The notes: generated by a model not told the origin, from the sequence alone. A stretch of DNA of 64,000 bases from CAVQBP01 sp963723205 (GCA_963723205.1 CAVRQC010000028.1:124001-188000); one strand, 5' to 3'. Positions 51,965 to 61,149 are shown, counted from the stretch's first letter. Numbers and translations: made by a program.

Positions 51965-53809
51965 ATGATCGTTAGTAAATTAAAAATATTTCTTTTATTA
52001 TTTCTTCTTTGTGGAATTACAGTCTTTCCCCAATCTTTCACTGCATCCGTTAGCAGTAATAAAGTGGGTATAAATGACAGGTTTCAGGTTTCATTTACTT
52101 TCTCAGGGACTGATATAAACGGATTAGAAAATTTTGCTGCTCCTCCATTTCAGAATTTCCTTGTCCTCTCGGGTCCGAATCAATCGACAAATATGGAAAT
52201 AGTTAACGGTGCTGTTTCAGCTTCAAAAACTTTTTCATATTATATTCAAGCAAAAAGGATAGGTAAATTTAATATTGAAACTGCTTCGATTGTTCTTACC
52301 GGGACCACTTATAAGACAAAACCAATTTCTATTGAAGTTGTTAAAGGTTCAACAGTTCCTAATAATAACGGAGCTACTTCCCAGCAGCCTGTTATTACTC
52401 AAAAGGATATTGGTGATAATCTCTTCATTAAAGCGATTGCAGATAAACAGAAAGTATATATTGGTGAACCGGTAATCGTAACTTATAAGCTATATACAAG
52501 ATTAAATATTGCCTCCCAAATGTCAGTAAATAAGTTACCCCAGTATAATGGATTTTGGGCTGAAGAGTTAAATACCCCTAATAACATAACATTTACAACT
52601 GAAATAATGCACGGTAAACAATATAGAGTCGGGGTATTGAAAAAAGTTTCTTTATTTCCATCTCAGACAGGTGAATTATCTGTAACTCCTTTTGAGCTAA
52701 ATGTTCCTGTTCAAATAAAAAACAGGAGGAAAAGTAGCGGAAATATTTTTGATGATTTCTTTAATGATCCTTTCTTCGATATTGGAAGGACAGTCAATTA
52801 TGATGCTAAATCCAATACTCTTAAAGTGAAAGTTATTCCTCTGCCTGATAAAAATGTTCCTCCTTCCTTTAATGGTGCAGTCGGAAGTTTCTCTCTAAAC
52901 TCAACTATTGATAATAAAACTGTTAAAGCAAATGAACCTGTCTCAATTAAGTTGAATATTACGGGAACAGGTAATATAAAACTTATTGACGCACCAGAAG
53001 TAAATCTTCCTACGGGATTTGACAAATATGAGCCTAAAGTTTCAGAGCAAATAAATAGAACAGGTAAAATTTCCGGAACAAAAAAAATTGAATACCTTGT
53101 AATACCCCGGATTTCGGGTAAAAGGGAAATTCCTCCAATAAAATTTTCATATTTTGATTTAAATAAAAATTCTTATGTAACCCTGGAAACCAAACCATAC
53201 GAACTGGATGTAAATAAGGGAAGTGAGAGTTCAAATTATGCCAATACATCAAAAGAAGATGTAAAATTATTGGGGGATGATATTAGATATATTAAAACAA
53301 CTACTGATGTTGAAAAACAGGGTGGAATATTAATACATAAGGTAGGCTTTTGGCTTGCTGCAGGTCTGCCATTAATACTTTTAACAGGTTTAGTTACTTT
53401 TAAGAAAAGAAATGATAAATTGTTAAGTAATGCTCAATTGTTAAAATATCAAAAAGCGCAAAAGATTGCCAGAAACCGTTTGAAGATTGCTAAGAATCTA
53501 CTGCAGGAGAAAAATCAAAGTGCATTTTATTCGGAGATTTCACTTGCTTTATATGGATACCTTGAAGATAAACTGAATATTCCTAAATCGGAATTTTCTC
53601 TTGAGGAAGCAATTTACCGTTTGAAACAAAATAATATAAATGATTCGGTTATTGATAATTTAAAACAGACAGCAGAAAAATGTGAATATATTAGATTTGC
53701 ACCTCAGAAAGATGGTCTTGCAGCAATGAATGAAATTTATAATCAATCTTCAATCATTATTATTGAGATTGAAAAAACTATCTCAACAACACCTAAATCA
53801 GCAGCATAA
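51965..53809 (+). CDS. batD: BatD, oxygen tolerance protein
   Basis: 614 residues. A signal peptide (about 1-22) is followed by the BatD domain, which is tandem Ig-like sandwiches (about 24-430) with SFTASVSSNKVGINDRFQVS, VYIGEPVIVTYKLYTRLN and VKANEPVSIKLNITGTGNIK. One membrane helix lies at about 460-478, and a cytoplasmic helical tail contains FYSEISLALYGYLEDKLNIP, which resembles the tail of the DUF4381-like protein upstream. It is the outward-facing partner in the Bat complex. BatE starts 2 nt downstream. Confidence 0.92.
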   Translation: MIVSKLKIFLLLFLLCGITVFPQSFTASVSSNKVGINDRFQVSFTFSGTDINGLENFAAPPFQNFLVLSGPNQSTNMEIVNGAVSASKTFSYYIQAKRIGKFNIETASIVLTGTTYKTKPISIEVVKGSTVPNNNGATSQQPVITQKDIGDNLFIKAIADKQKVYIGEPVIVTYKLYTRLNIASQMSVNKLPQYNGFWAEELNTPNNITFTTEIMHGKQYRVGVLKKVSLFPSQTGELSVTPFELNVPVQIKNRRKSSGNIFDDFFNDPFFDIGRTVNYDAKSNTLKVKVIPLPDKNVPPSFNGAVGSFSLNSTIDNKTVKANEPVSIKLNITGTGNIKLIDAPEVNLPTGFDKYEPKVSEQINRTGKISGTKKIEYLVIPRISGKREIPPIKFSYFDLNKNSYVTLETKPYELDVNKGSESSNYANTSKEDVKLLGDDIRYIKTTTDVEKQGGILIHKVGFWLAAGLPLILLTGLVTFKKRNDKLLSNAQLLKYQKAQKIARNRLKIAKNLLQEKNQSAFYSEISLALYGYLEDKLNIPKSEFSLEEAIYRLKQNNINDSVIDNLKQTAEKCEYIRFAPQKDGLAAMNEIYNQSSIIIIEIEKTISTTPKSAA

Positions 53810-53811
53810 GA

Positions 53812-54582
53812 ATGTATAAAAAATTAAATCTTATATTTATAATAGTTTTTTTAATTGCCGGTAATTATAAAAATGCTTTTGCTTTAGATGCCAAAAGTAT
53901 GATGCAGAAAGCAAATGGTTTATATCAGAATAATAAATTTTCGGAGGCTGCTCAGATTTATCAAAAGCTGGTTGATGAAGGCTATGAAGGAACTGCATTA
54001 TATTATAATCTTGGAAATGCATATTACAGGCTTAATAAAATCGGATTTGCAATACTGAATTATGAACGGGCACTTAAACTCTCTCCCGGTGATGATGACA
54101 TTCAGCATAATCTTGCATTGGCAAATACCAAAACAGTTGATAAGATAGAGTCTTTACCAAAATTTTTTATTTTTCAATGGTGGGAAAGTCTGCTTGCGCT
54201 TTTTAATCTTTCCGGCTGGACATACACTGCATATATATTCTATATCTTGATCTTAATTTCTTTCGGAATTTATTTTTTTGCAAAGAAACCGCAGATTCAA
54301 AGGTATTCTTTCTTTTCGGGTTTATTTTCTATTATTATTCTTGTAATCGTAGCAACTCTTTTAATAGTAAAATTAAACAGGGAAGTTAATATCAAAAACG
54401 GGGTAATTATTGAACCAAGCGTAATCGCTAAAGTATCTCCCGATAAAGACAGCAATGATGCTTTTGTTATTCATGAAGGTTTGAAAGTGAGGCTTGAAGA
54501 TAACATTGGAAATTGGTATAAAATAAGATTGCAGGACGGGAAGATCGGATGGGCAAATAAGCAGGATATTAAAGTGATATAA
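53812..54582 (+). CDS. batE: BatE, TPR and SH3-domain membrane protein
   Basis: 256 residues. A signal peptide (about 1-23) is followed by TPRs at about 27-105 (NGLYQNNKFSEAAQIYQKLV, YYNLGNAYYRLNKIGFAILN), two membrane helices (about 133-151 and 162-184) and a bacterial SH3-like domain (about 200-256) ending WYKIRLQDGKIGWANKQDIK. This matches BatE of Bacteroidota. It ends the moxR-bat operon and meets the convergent LolD-like gene after 9 nt. Confidence 0.92.
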   Translation: MYKKLNLIFIIVFLIAGNYKNAFALDAKSMMQKANGLYQNNKFSEAAQIYQKLVDEGYEGTALYYNLGNAYYRLNKIGFAILNYERALKLSPGDDDIQHNLALANTKTVDKIESLPKFFIFQWWESLLALFNLSGWTYTAYIFYILILISFGIYFFAKKPQIQRYSFFSGLFSIIILVIVATLLIVKLNREVNIKNGVIIEPSVIAKVSPDKDSNDAFVIHEGLKVRLEDNIGNWYKIRLQDGKIGWANKQDIKVI

Positions 54583-54591
54583 ATATTCTAA

Positions 54592-55275
54592 TCAGTTATT
54601 GATTATCTTTCCATCTTTCATTTCAAAAACTTTATCTGCCAGTTTTACCAAACTGTTATTGTGAGTAACAATAACAAAACTCTTACTGAATTTATCTCTT
54701 AATTCTACAATAATTTTATGAATTGCTTCACTGTTGGCGGAATCAAGATTTCCCGTTGGCTCATCCGCAAAAATAATTGACGGGTCATTAGCCAGAGCAC
54801 GTGCGACTGCAACTCTTTGCTGTTCACCTCCAGATAGTTCTGCCGGTTTATGGTTAATCCTTTCACTTAATCCTACTGAATCAATTAATTCTTCTGCTCT
54901 TTTAAGTGCGCTACTTAAAGATATCCCTCGTATCATCTGGGGTATTGCCACATTTTCAACAGCAGTAAATTCAGGCAGAAGATGATGAAATTGAAAAACA
55001 AATCCGATATTTTTATTCCTAAACTTTGCTAATTTTTCATCTGAGAAATCAAAAATATTTTGTTCATCAAAAAAAACTTTGCCGCTGTCAGGTCTATCTA
55101 AACCGCCTAACAAATGGAGCAAGGTGCTTTTACCTGCCCCGGATGCCCCTATAATTACCGATATTTTGTCTTTTCCAATTTCAAATGAAATTGATTTCAA
55201 GACTTCAAGTTTTGTCTTTTTTGTGGTTTGATAAGTCTTAACTAAATTTTCTGCTGAAAGAATTATATTATTCAT
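54592..55275 (-). CDS. lolD: ABC transporter ATP-binding protein, LolD-like
   Basis: 227 residues from the ATG at 55275; a start 11 codons upstream would only add an unconserved segment. The ATPase motifs are GASGAGKSTLLHLLGGLDRP (Walker A), LSGGEQQRVAVARAL (signature), IIFADEPTGNLD (Walker B) and VTHN (H-loop). The MacB/LolD subfamily is clear from the Q-loop FVFQFHHLLPEFTAVENV, which is typical of LolD. Two FtsX-type permease genes lie directly upstream on the same strand, so it energises release of outer-membrane lipoproteins from the inner membrane. Confidence 0.93.
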   Translation of the reverse strand: MNNIILSAENLVKTYQTTKKTKLEVLKSISFEIGKDKISVIIGASGAGKSTLLHLLGGLDRPDSGKVFFDEQNIFDFSDEKLAKFRNKNIGFVFQFHHLLPEFTAVENVAIPQMIRGISLSSALKRAEELIDSVGLSERINHKPAELSGGEQQRVAVARALANDPSIIFADEPTGNLDSANSEAIHKIIVELRDKFSKSFVIVTHNNSLVKLADKVFEMKDGKIINN

Positions 55276-55357
55276 TTTAAAAGTCAAAAGTAAAAAGTCA
55301 AAATTCAAAAAAAAATGAAATTGGGAATTCGAAATCTGTAATCAGAAATAAATTTTT

Positions 55358-56590
55358 CTATTCCCATTTGATTGCCTCTAATGGATTAACTTTTGCGGCT
55401 CTTTTTGCCGGGATTAATGATGCCAGATAACTAAGCAGCATAGAAGCACCTGTTATAAAAAAGAAGTCGGAAATCCTGATCTGCATCGGCAACGAATCAA
55501 TCTTATATTGAGTCGGGTCCAAAGGATATATATTAAAATGTAATTGAAGCCAGCAAATGAAATAACCCAGTATAACACCTCCAAGTGTTCCGACTATGCC
55601 GATTAATAAGCCTTCATACATAAATATTTTTAATATTGAATTTTCTCCGACTCCCATTGAACGTAAGATACCGATATCTCTCCGCTTTTCGATTACCGAC
55701 ATAGATAAAGAACCAAGTATATTGAAAGTAGCTACAGCTATAATTAATGATAAAATTATATATGCAGTCCATCTTTCTATCTGCATTACCGAATAAAGAT
55801 CTTTATGAAAGTCATACCAGGTATTTATGCTGAAAGTATTTTTATTTAGCCTGGACTCTAGTTCTTTCTTTACACTTTCTGCCTGGTTGATATTATTCAG
55901 CATAACATCAAAACCTTCTATGTTTTTATTATAACCTAACAACTTCTGGGCAGTTGATAAATTTGTAAAAATATATGAAGCATCATATTCATTATTATTT
56001 GAAATATAGATTCCCCTAATAACAAATTTCTCTGTTTTGGGCATAGAGAACTGGGTAATATATTTTTCTATTCCCGCCGGGGAAATCAAACTAAGTGTAT
56101 CTCCAATTATTGATTGCAAGTGATCTGCGAGAGGTAAACCCAAAACTATTCCCGGTATACCGTCTTTCACAGATAAATCGAATTTCCCCAGGACAATGCT
56201 GGCTCTGATATTATAAATACTTTTATCGTTTTTTTCTTCAATCCCCTTTAGATTTACGATTTGTGTCAAGTGAGACTGATAAGCAAGCACTTTACCGTTT
56301 ACATATTTTGAATAGTATTTTTCTTGTTTGATATTGCTTAATTCTCTTTCAACATTTTCTTCAACCTTTTTTGAATCTCCCGAAATTATTTCGATTCTTA
56401 TATGCGGATCAAAATTAACTAAAAATGAAGTTACAAGACTTCCGAAACCATTAAAAACAGAAAGTACAACAATTAAAGATGCAACACCTATTGTAATTCC
56501 AAGAACTGATATGATAGAGATTATCGTAATAAAATTAATTTTATGCTTGGAAACCAAATATCTTTTTGCTATGAAAGTTTCGTATTTCAT
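55358..56590 (-). CDS. LolC/LolE-type lipoprotein-releasing permease (second of pair)
   Basis: 410 residues. Membrane helix 1 (about 20-46) precedes a large periplasmic domain (about 50-270), and three C-terminal helices (about 275, 320 and 375) carry the FtsX signature, with SVIEKRRDIGILRSMGVGEN near residue 300 and PAKRAAKVNPLEAIKWE at the end. It forms the LolCDE-like complex with the paralogue upstream and the LolD-like ATPase downstream, extracting triacylated lipoproteins. Its ATG directly follows the TAA of the other permease gene (56591/56590). Confidence 0.92.
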   Translation of the reverse strand: MKYETFIAKRYLVSKHKINFITIISIISVLGITIGVASLIVVLSVFNGFGSLVTSFLVNFDPHIRIEIISGDSKKVEENVERELSNIKQEKYYSKYVNGKVLAYQSHLTQIVNLKGIEEKNDKSIYNIRASIVLGKFDLSVKDGIPGIVLGLPLADHLQSIIGDTLSLISPAGIEKYITQFSMPKTEKFVIRGIYISNNNEYDASYIFTNLSTAQKLLGYNKNIEGFDVMLNNINQAESVKKELESRLNKNTFSINTWYDFHKDLYSVMQIERWTAYIILSLIIAVATFNILGSLSMSVIEKRRDIGILRSMGVGENSILKIFMYEGLLIGIVGTLGGVILGYFICWLQLHFNIYPLDPTQYKIDSLPMQIRISDFFFITGASMLLSYLASLIPAKRAAKVNPLEAIKWE

Positions 56591-57802
56591 TTAGTTAAAT
56601 CTTAAAGCTGAAACAGGTTTTATTTTTGACGCGATAAAGCTAGGTATTACAGATGCAAGAATACACAATACAAATGTAATTCCCGATACTCCTAAAAATG
56701 TATTCATCGATAAAGAAATCGGAACAGTTGACATAAAATAAACTGAAGATGGAAGAGAAATAATATTATAGCTTAATTGAATATCCATTAGAATATATGC
56801 TAACAAATTACCTATAAAAATTCCAATAATTGCAAGGAAAATTCCCTGGTAAAGAAATATTGAGGTAATCTGTTTTCCTGTTGCACCGAGAGATTTTAAT
56901 GTTCCGATTGCATTTGTCTTTTCAAGAACTATCATTAATAATGTTCCGATAATATTAAAGACTGCAACAAGAATAATAAAGCCTAAAATTATCGGGATTG
57001 GCTTCTTCTGTAAATCAATCCAGGTAAAAATATTTCTGTGAGTCTGATAAATAGATTTTACCGAATTAGGATATTTAAGCTGTCTTGAAAGTAAATCAGT
57101 AACACTATCTATTTTAGCAATATTTTTGAGTTTAATATCATATCCTGTAATATTGTCACCGATATTAAAAAGCCTTTGAGCTGAAGTAAGAGAAACATAT
57201 GCATAAAGATCATCATATTCGGCCATGCCGCTTTCGAAAATTCCCTTAACATAAAATTGTTCAATATTCGGTGGATTTTCCGGAGAAGGCATCTCATCTT
57301 TTGAAAGAGCGAATATGGTTATTTTATCTCCTAATTTTAAATGTAATTTATCTGCTAATTTTTTACCTATGATAATAGAGGAACTATCAAGAGTAAAACT
57401 CCCTTCAATGATATCCTTCTTAAAATTTAAAACATCATTTTGTGGTCTTATTCCTTTTATACTTACTCCTTCCTTTAATCTTCCACTGCTTATAATAGCC
57501 AGCTTGGAAGCAAATGGATTTATTTGTGCTCCAACAGGTGCAAGTTCTTTTTCTAATAAAGGGAGAACAACATGATAATCGGGGAGTATTGTAGTATATG
57601 AAGTAATTTTTATTTGAGAATCAAAATCTACGATTTTATTAACTAATGTTTTTTCAAATCCTGAAAGAATGCTTAGAGCAATAATTAATGTAGCAACCCC
57701 TAAAGCTATTCCAACAATTGAAATAGTAGAAATTAAGGTGATAAACCTTGAATCCTTTTTAGAAAGGGTATATTTTTTTGAAATAAATAAAGGAAACGAC
57801 AT
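56591..57802 (-). CDS. LolC/LolE-type lipoprotein-releasing permease (first of pair)
   Basis: 403 residues with the same topology as its partner: N-terminal helix (about 22-47), periplasmic domain (about 50-265) and three C-terminal helices with VLEKTNAIGTLKSLGATGKQ and a final SKIKPVSALRFN. The two permeases are only moderately alike, as expected of a LolC/LolE heterodimer, so the assignment to C or E is not attempted. The start MSFPLFISKKYTLSKKDSRF matches the family. It leads the minus-strand operon of three. Confidence 0.92.
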   Translation of the reverse strand: MSFPLFISKKYTLSKKDSRFITLISTISIVGIALGVATLIIALSILSGFEKTLVNKIVDFDSQIKITSYTTILPDYHVVLPLLEKELAPVGAQINPFASKLAIISSGRLKEGVSIKGIRPQNDVLNFKKDIIEGSFTLDSSSIIIGKKLADKLHLKLGDKITIFALSKDEMPSPENPPNIEQFYVKGIFESGMAEYDDLYAYVSLTSAQRLFNIGDNITGYDIKLKNIAKIDSVTDLLSRQLKYPNSVKSIYQTHRNIFTWIDLQKKPIPIILGFIILVAVFNIIGTLLMIVLEKTNAIGTLKSLGATGKQITSIFLYQGIFLAIIGIFIGNLLAYILMDIQLSYNIISLPSSVYFMSTVPISLSMNTFLGVSGITFVLCILASVIPSFIASKIKPVSALRFN

Positions 57803-57955
57803 TCAATAATAAATTGATAATTTAGTAAACAATTTAAAAAAGTGAAGCATTATTTAAAAGGTATGAAAATTTAAAAAAGTCAATTGCCAGACATCATATG
57901 ATGCGTAATTTGGGTAAAATAAAATAGAAACACATAAATTTTTCTATAAAGCCCA

Positions 57956-57987
57956 TTTGATTATGTTTCCCGGTTACTATATTTTTG
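57956..57987 (+). promoter_or_regulatory. Bacteroidetes-type promoter of the tRNA cluster
   Basis: TTTG at 57956-57959, a 20-nt spacer and TATTTTTG at 57980-57987 match the full consensus. The tRNA-Pro gene begins 20 nt downstream. This is the best promoter match in the window. Confidence 0.65.
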
Positions 57988-58007
57988 TAAGTCTAAGTAA
58001 AAATATT

Positions 58008-58083
58008 CGGGGCGTAGCGTAGCCCGGTTCATCGCGCCTGCTTTGGGAGCAGGAGGTCGCAGGTTCGAATCCTGCCGCCCCGA
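58008..58083 (+). tRNA. tRNA-Pro (anticodon TGG)
   Basis: Acceptor CGGGGCG pairs with CGCCCCG. The anticodon stem CCTGC/GCAGG encloses TTTGGGA with TGG. The T arm is GCAGG-TTCGAAT-CCTGC, and the discriminator is A. First gene of a four-tRNA cluster. Confidence 0.97.
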
Positions 58084-58183
58084 CTGGTTTAATTAGCAAT
58101 GAATAATTAACAGTTGAGAATTAATTATTTGTAAGAATTTTAAACATAATTGTTAATTGTTCATTATAAATTATTTGTGGTAT

Positions 58184-58257
58184 GCGCCCATAGCTCAATT
58201 GGATAGAGCAACAGCCTTCTAAGCTGTAGGTTGGTGGTTCGAATCCACCTGGGCGTA
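58184..58257 (+). tRNA. tRNA-Arg (anticodon TCT)
   Basis: Acceptor GCGCCCA pairs with TGGGCGT (G-T first pair, as in the CCT tRNA). The anticodon stem ACAGC/GCTGT encloses CTTCTAA with TCT. The T arm is GGTGG-TTCGAAT-CCACC. Confidence 0.97.
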
Positions 58258-58326
58258 CGGGTAAAAGGTCAAAAGTAAAAAATTAAAAAAATTTTGAATT
58301 TTTACTTTTGAATTTTGATTTAACAT
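58258..58326. repeat. AT-rich inverted word repeat between tRNA genes
   Basis: TCAAAAGTAAAAA (about 58268-58280) faces its complement TTTTTACTTTTGA further right, in a tract without other content. The same word family recurs at 51926-51962 and 55275-55330. Confidence 0.5.
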
Positions 58327-58401
58327 GGTGAGTGTAGCTCAGTTGGTTAGAGTACCAGGTTGTGGCCCTGGGGGTCAAGGGTTCAAATCCCTTCACTCAC
58401 C
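58327..58401 (+). tRNA. tRNA-His (anticodon GTG)
   Basis: Acceptor GTGAGTG pairs with CACTCAC, with an extra G at -1 (58327) opposite C73, the hallmark of tRNA-His. The anticodon stem CCAGG/CCTGG encloses TTGTGGC with GTG. The T arm is AAGGG-TTCAAAT-CCCTT. Confidence 0.97.
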
Positions 58402-58468
58402 CTTAAATAAATTAAAAATGAATAATTTACAATTGTTCATTGATAATTATTCATTGTTAATTAAAACG

Positions 58469-58539
58469 GCTCCATCGTCTAATGGTTAGGACCTCGCCCT
58501 TTCACGGCGGTAATAGGGGTTCGAATCCCCTTGGAGTCA
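58469..58539 (+). tRNA. tRNA-Glu (anticodon TTC)
   Basis: Acceptor GGCTCCA pairs with TGGAGTC. The anticodon loop CTTTCAC lies between TCGCC and GGCGG. The T arm is GGGG-TTCGAAT-CCCC. Last gene of the cluster, followed by a terminator. Confidence 0.97.
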
Positions 58540-58544
58540 CAATA

Positions 58545-58570
58545 AAAAAGCCGTTTTTTAACGGCTTTTT
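58545..58570 (+). terminator. Terminator of the tRNA cluster
   Basis: AAAAAGCCGTT pairs perfectly with AACGGCTTTTT around TTTT, and the T tract continues. It starts 6 nt after tRNA-Glu. Confidence 0.92.
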
Positions 58571-58653
58571 TTGTTTTAAATTATAAAGCATATTTCTGCA
58601 ATGTGTTAATGTTTTTATAAGTTGTTAGATCATAATTTATAGCTTAATAATCA

Positions 58654-59358
58654 TTATTCATTAACTACACTGAATGGGATGCTGATAACAGCAAAATTGC
58701 TGCCTGTCTTTGAATTGATCAAATCGGCTTTAAAATCAACTTTATTTGACTTGACATCATCTACCTTTTCAAAATATAAAAAGCCGGATATTTCACCGCC
58801 TTTTTTTAGTATACCTTCAGGTAATGCATTATTAATCATTTTAGGTGTTGGCAGATCGTACTGAACCTGGTCCCAATAATTATAGTAATTATTATAATAG
58901 AGAGGATCAAAATAAAATTCATCGCTGCAAACAGGTATTTCGGGATAGATTGAACTATAAAAAGGTGCTATCAAAAAACCTCTATATGTAAAACCGGGGA
59001 TCAGAATAGGATTGTATTGTTGAGCCAAAATGGGACTGGTTACTTGTCCGGTAACGCCAAAAGGTGGTAAAGCTGAGAATCTTTTCCCGTCCGGTGAAAC
59101 TAAAGAAAATTGTTCATAACTGATTTTCAAATCTTTCCCGCTGTTATTATCTATTGTTACGTATACAGGAGTTACATATTGCTTAACTTGGGAATTGCCA
59201 TTCCAGTAATTAATCTTTGTTATTATATTGATTCCATCAACCTTTTTTGAGCTCACATTGTTATTATATCCATTGATGGTTCTCAATTGCTGACTTGATG
59301 CGCAACCATATAGCATGAACCCCATCATTAAAACCACTGCACTTATTAACGTTTTCAT
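58654..59358 (-). CDS. Putative outer lipoprotein
   Basis: 234 residues. A lipoprotein signal ends in MLYGC with the lipobox Cys19. The mature part looks beta-rich: INYWNGNSQVKQYVTPVYVT, SYEQFSLVSPDGKRFSALPP and GGEISGFLYFEKVDDVKSNK. Tyr, Asn and Pro are abundant (FYFDPLYYNNYYNYWDQVQY). I do not recognise a family. It should be triacylated by Lnt and exported by the Lol-like system encoded in this window. It stands alone, with a 262-nt or longer spacer upstream. Confidence 0.75.
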   Translation of the reverse strand: MKTLISAVVLMMGFMLYGCASSQQLRTINGYNNNVSSKKVDGINIITKINYWNGNSQVKQYVTPVYVTIDNNSGKDLKISYEQFSLVSPDGKRFSALPPFGVTGQVTSPILAQQYNPILIPGFTYRGFLIAPFYSSIYPEIPVCSDEFYFDPLYYNNYYNYWDQVQYDLPTPKMINNALPEGILKKGGEISGFLYFEKVDDVKSNKVDFKADLINSKTGSNFAVISIPFSVVNE

Positions 59359-59812
59359 CTTTTCATCTCGATTCTATTTATTTTAAAATTTGCATATTTA
59401 TTGTAAGTAATAAATCCAGCTTAATAAATCCGGTAAATCACAGAAGCTTACTGCTGGTGATATACTAAATTGAAGAAAGAAATCCTGAAACTTTTTTTAT
59501 GATTTTAAGGTAAAAATTTTAGTGAAATTTTTCTCAGTATAATATTTATAACAGAAAATTCTCTGAAAAATATAGCTAAAAACTGTTACCATTATTAAAC
59601 TCAAGGTTGAAGAAATTACTGTGACAGGGTTCAATATCTTTAATTTTAAATTAAATTATTATTACTTTTGTCCGATGATAAAATTTGAGATTAATATTGT
59701 TGAAGAATCGGTTCTGTTATTAACAATTATTAATTTATTGAGAGATAATATTTTAACGTTTAATGACTTCAATAATTACATGTTAAAGTACTCCACTCAA
59801 GTAACTATATGA
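59359..59812. other. Gene-free region upstream of the aminotransferase
   Basis: 454 nt. A TACTTTTG at 59663-59670 resembles a -7 element but lacks a spaced TTG. The 63-codon frame at 59621-59812 (GTG start) has no family likeness and ends just before the aminotransferase ATG in the same frame; I do not call it a gene. Confidence 0.4.
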
Positions 59813-61111
59813 ATGAGAAACAATAAAAATAATCAACCCGATATAAATCTGAATCTTAATGTTAGGGGAATTCCACAATCTGCTACACTTGCCATAAATG
59901 AAAGAAGTGAACAGCTTAGGAAAGAAGGAAAGAAAATATATAAACTCGGACTAGGGCAGTCACCCTTCCCAGTTCCACAGCCGGTTGTAGATGCTTTGAA
60001 GATTAATGCTTATCAGAAAGATTACTTAGCTGTAAAAGGTTTATTGCAATTGCGGGAAGCAATTGTTGAGTATTATTCACGCGTTCAGGGATTAGTTTTC
60101 AGTTCAGATGATGTTTTAATTGGTCCTGGTTCAAAAGAATTGATGTTTTTGTTACAGTTTGTATATTATGGAGATCTGGTTATCCCAACACCAAGTTGGG
60201 TATCCTATGCACCACAGGCACAAATAATTGGAAGGCATGTAAGATGGATTCCAACCAGGAGGGTAGACAAATGGAAATTAACACCCGAAGAACTAATAGC
60301 TCACTGCAAAGATGACCCGATTAGACCGAGGATTGTAATATTAAATTACCCTTCAAATCCCAGTAGCGTGACATATTCGGTTGAAGAGTTAAAGAAAATT
60401 GCAGCCGTTGCTAAAAAGTATAAGATTATTCTTTTATCGGATGAAATCTATGGAGAATTGCACCATGAAGGGAAGCATGTTTCGATTGCCAGGTTTTACC
60501 CGGAGGGAACAATAATCAGCAGCGGTTTGAGTAAATGGTGCGGTGCCGGGGGATGGAGACTGGGAACTTTTGTCTTTCCTCCAAATCTAAGGTGGCTCCT
60601 AAATTCAATGGCAGCTGTTGCCAGTGAAACTTTTACCGCAACAAGTGCACCTATCCAATATGCAGCAATCAGCGCTTTTAAAGGCGGACCCAAAATCCAG
60701 GCTTATCTTGAACATTCAAGAAATATCCTTAAAAAACTGGGAAATTATATTACCGATAAGCTGATTAAATCAGGTGTTTATGTATCCTACCCAGAGGGAG
60801 GATTTTATGTCTTTCCGGATTTCACCGCTTTCAAGGACAAGTTTAATGCAATTGGTATAAACTCAGGAAAAAAGCTTTGTGAAAAATTGTTGGATGAGAC
60901 CGGTGTGGCAATTTTACCGGGAGGTGTATTCGGCAGACCTGAAAATGAATTAACTGCAAGAATTGCCTACGTAGATTTTGACGGTACGAAAGTTATTACT
61001 GCTGCTGAGAAATTAAAAAAAGGAAAAGAAATTGATGAGGAATTCCTTAAAACTTACTGTGGAAATACTGTGAAAGCAATAGACCTTCTTTGTAATTGGT
61101 TAAAGAAGTGA
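59813..61111 (+). CDS. Fold type I pyridoxal-phosphate aminotransferase
   Basis: 432 residues of the class I/II aminotransferase family. Visible features are IYKLGLGQSPFPVPQPVVDA, YLAVKGLLQLREAIVEYYSR, the PLP-binding Asn in LNYPSNPSSVTYS, Asp and Tyr in LLSDEIYGELHHEG, and Lys241 in SSGLSKWCGAGGWRLGTFVF. It is probably an aspartate- or aromatic-type enzyme; the substrate is not determinable. Cytoplasmic. The ATG at 59813 lacks a clear ribosome site and follows an in-frame TGA directly. Confidence 0.92.
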   Translation: MRNNKNNQPDINLNLNVRGIPQSATLAINERSEQLRKEGKKIYKLGLGQSPFPVPQPVVDALKINAYQKDYLAVKGLLQLREAIVEYYSRVQGLVFSSDDVLIGPGSKELMFLLQFVYYGDLVIPTPSWVSYAPQAQIIGRHVRWIPTRRVDKWKLTPEELIAHCKDDPIRPRIVILNYPSNPSSVTYSVEELKKIAAVAKKYKIILLSDEIYGELHHEGKHVSIARFYPEGTIISSGLSKWCGAGGWRLGTFVFPPNLRWLLNSMAAVASETFTATSAPIQYAAISAFKGGPKIQAYLEHSRNILKKLGNYITDKLIKSGVYVSYPEGGFYVFPDFTAFKDKFNAIGINSGKKLCEKLLDETGVAILPGGVFGRPENELTARIAYVDFDGTKVITAAEKLKKGKEIDEEFLKTYCGNTVKAIDLLCNWLKK

Positions 61112-61149
61112 TTGCGCAAAGAGCAGGGGACATAGTGTAAAAAGTAGAG

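Noticed and set aside
59621..59812. 63-codon ORF with GTG start directly before the aminotransferase
   Set aside because: No family likeness or ribosome site, and it contains a -7-like promoter element. It ends in TGA followed by the in-frame aminotransferase ATG, which is most simply an untranslated leader.
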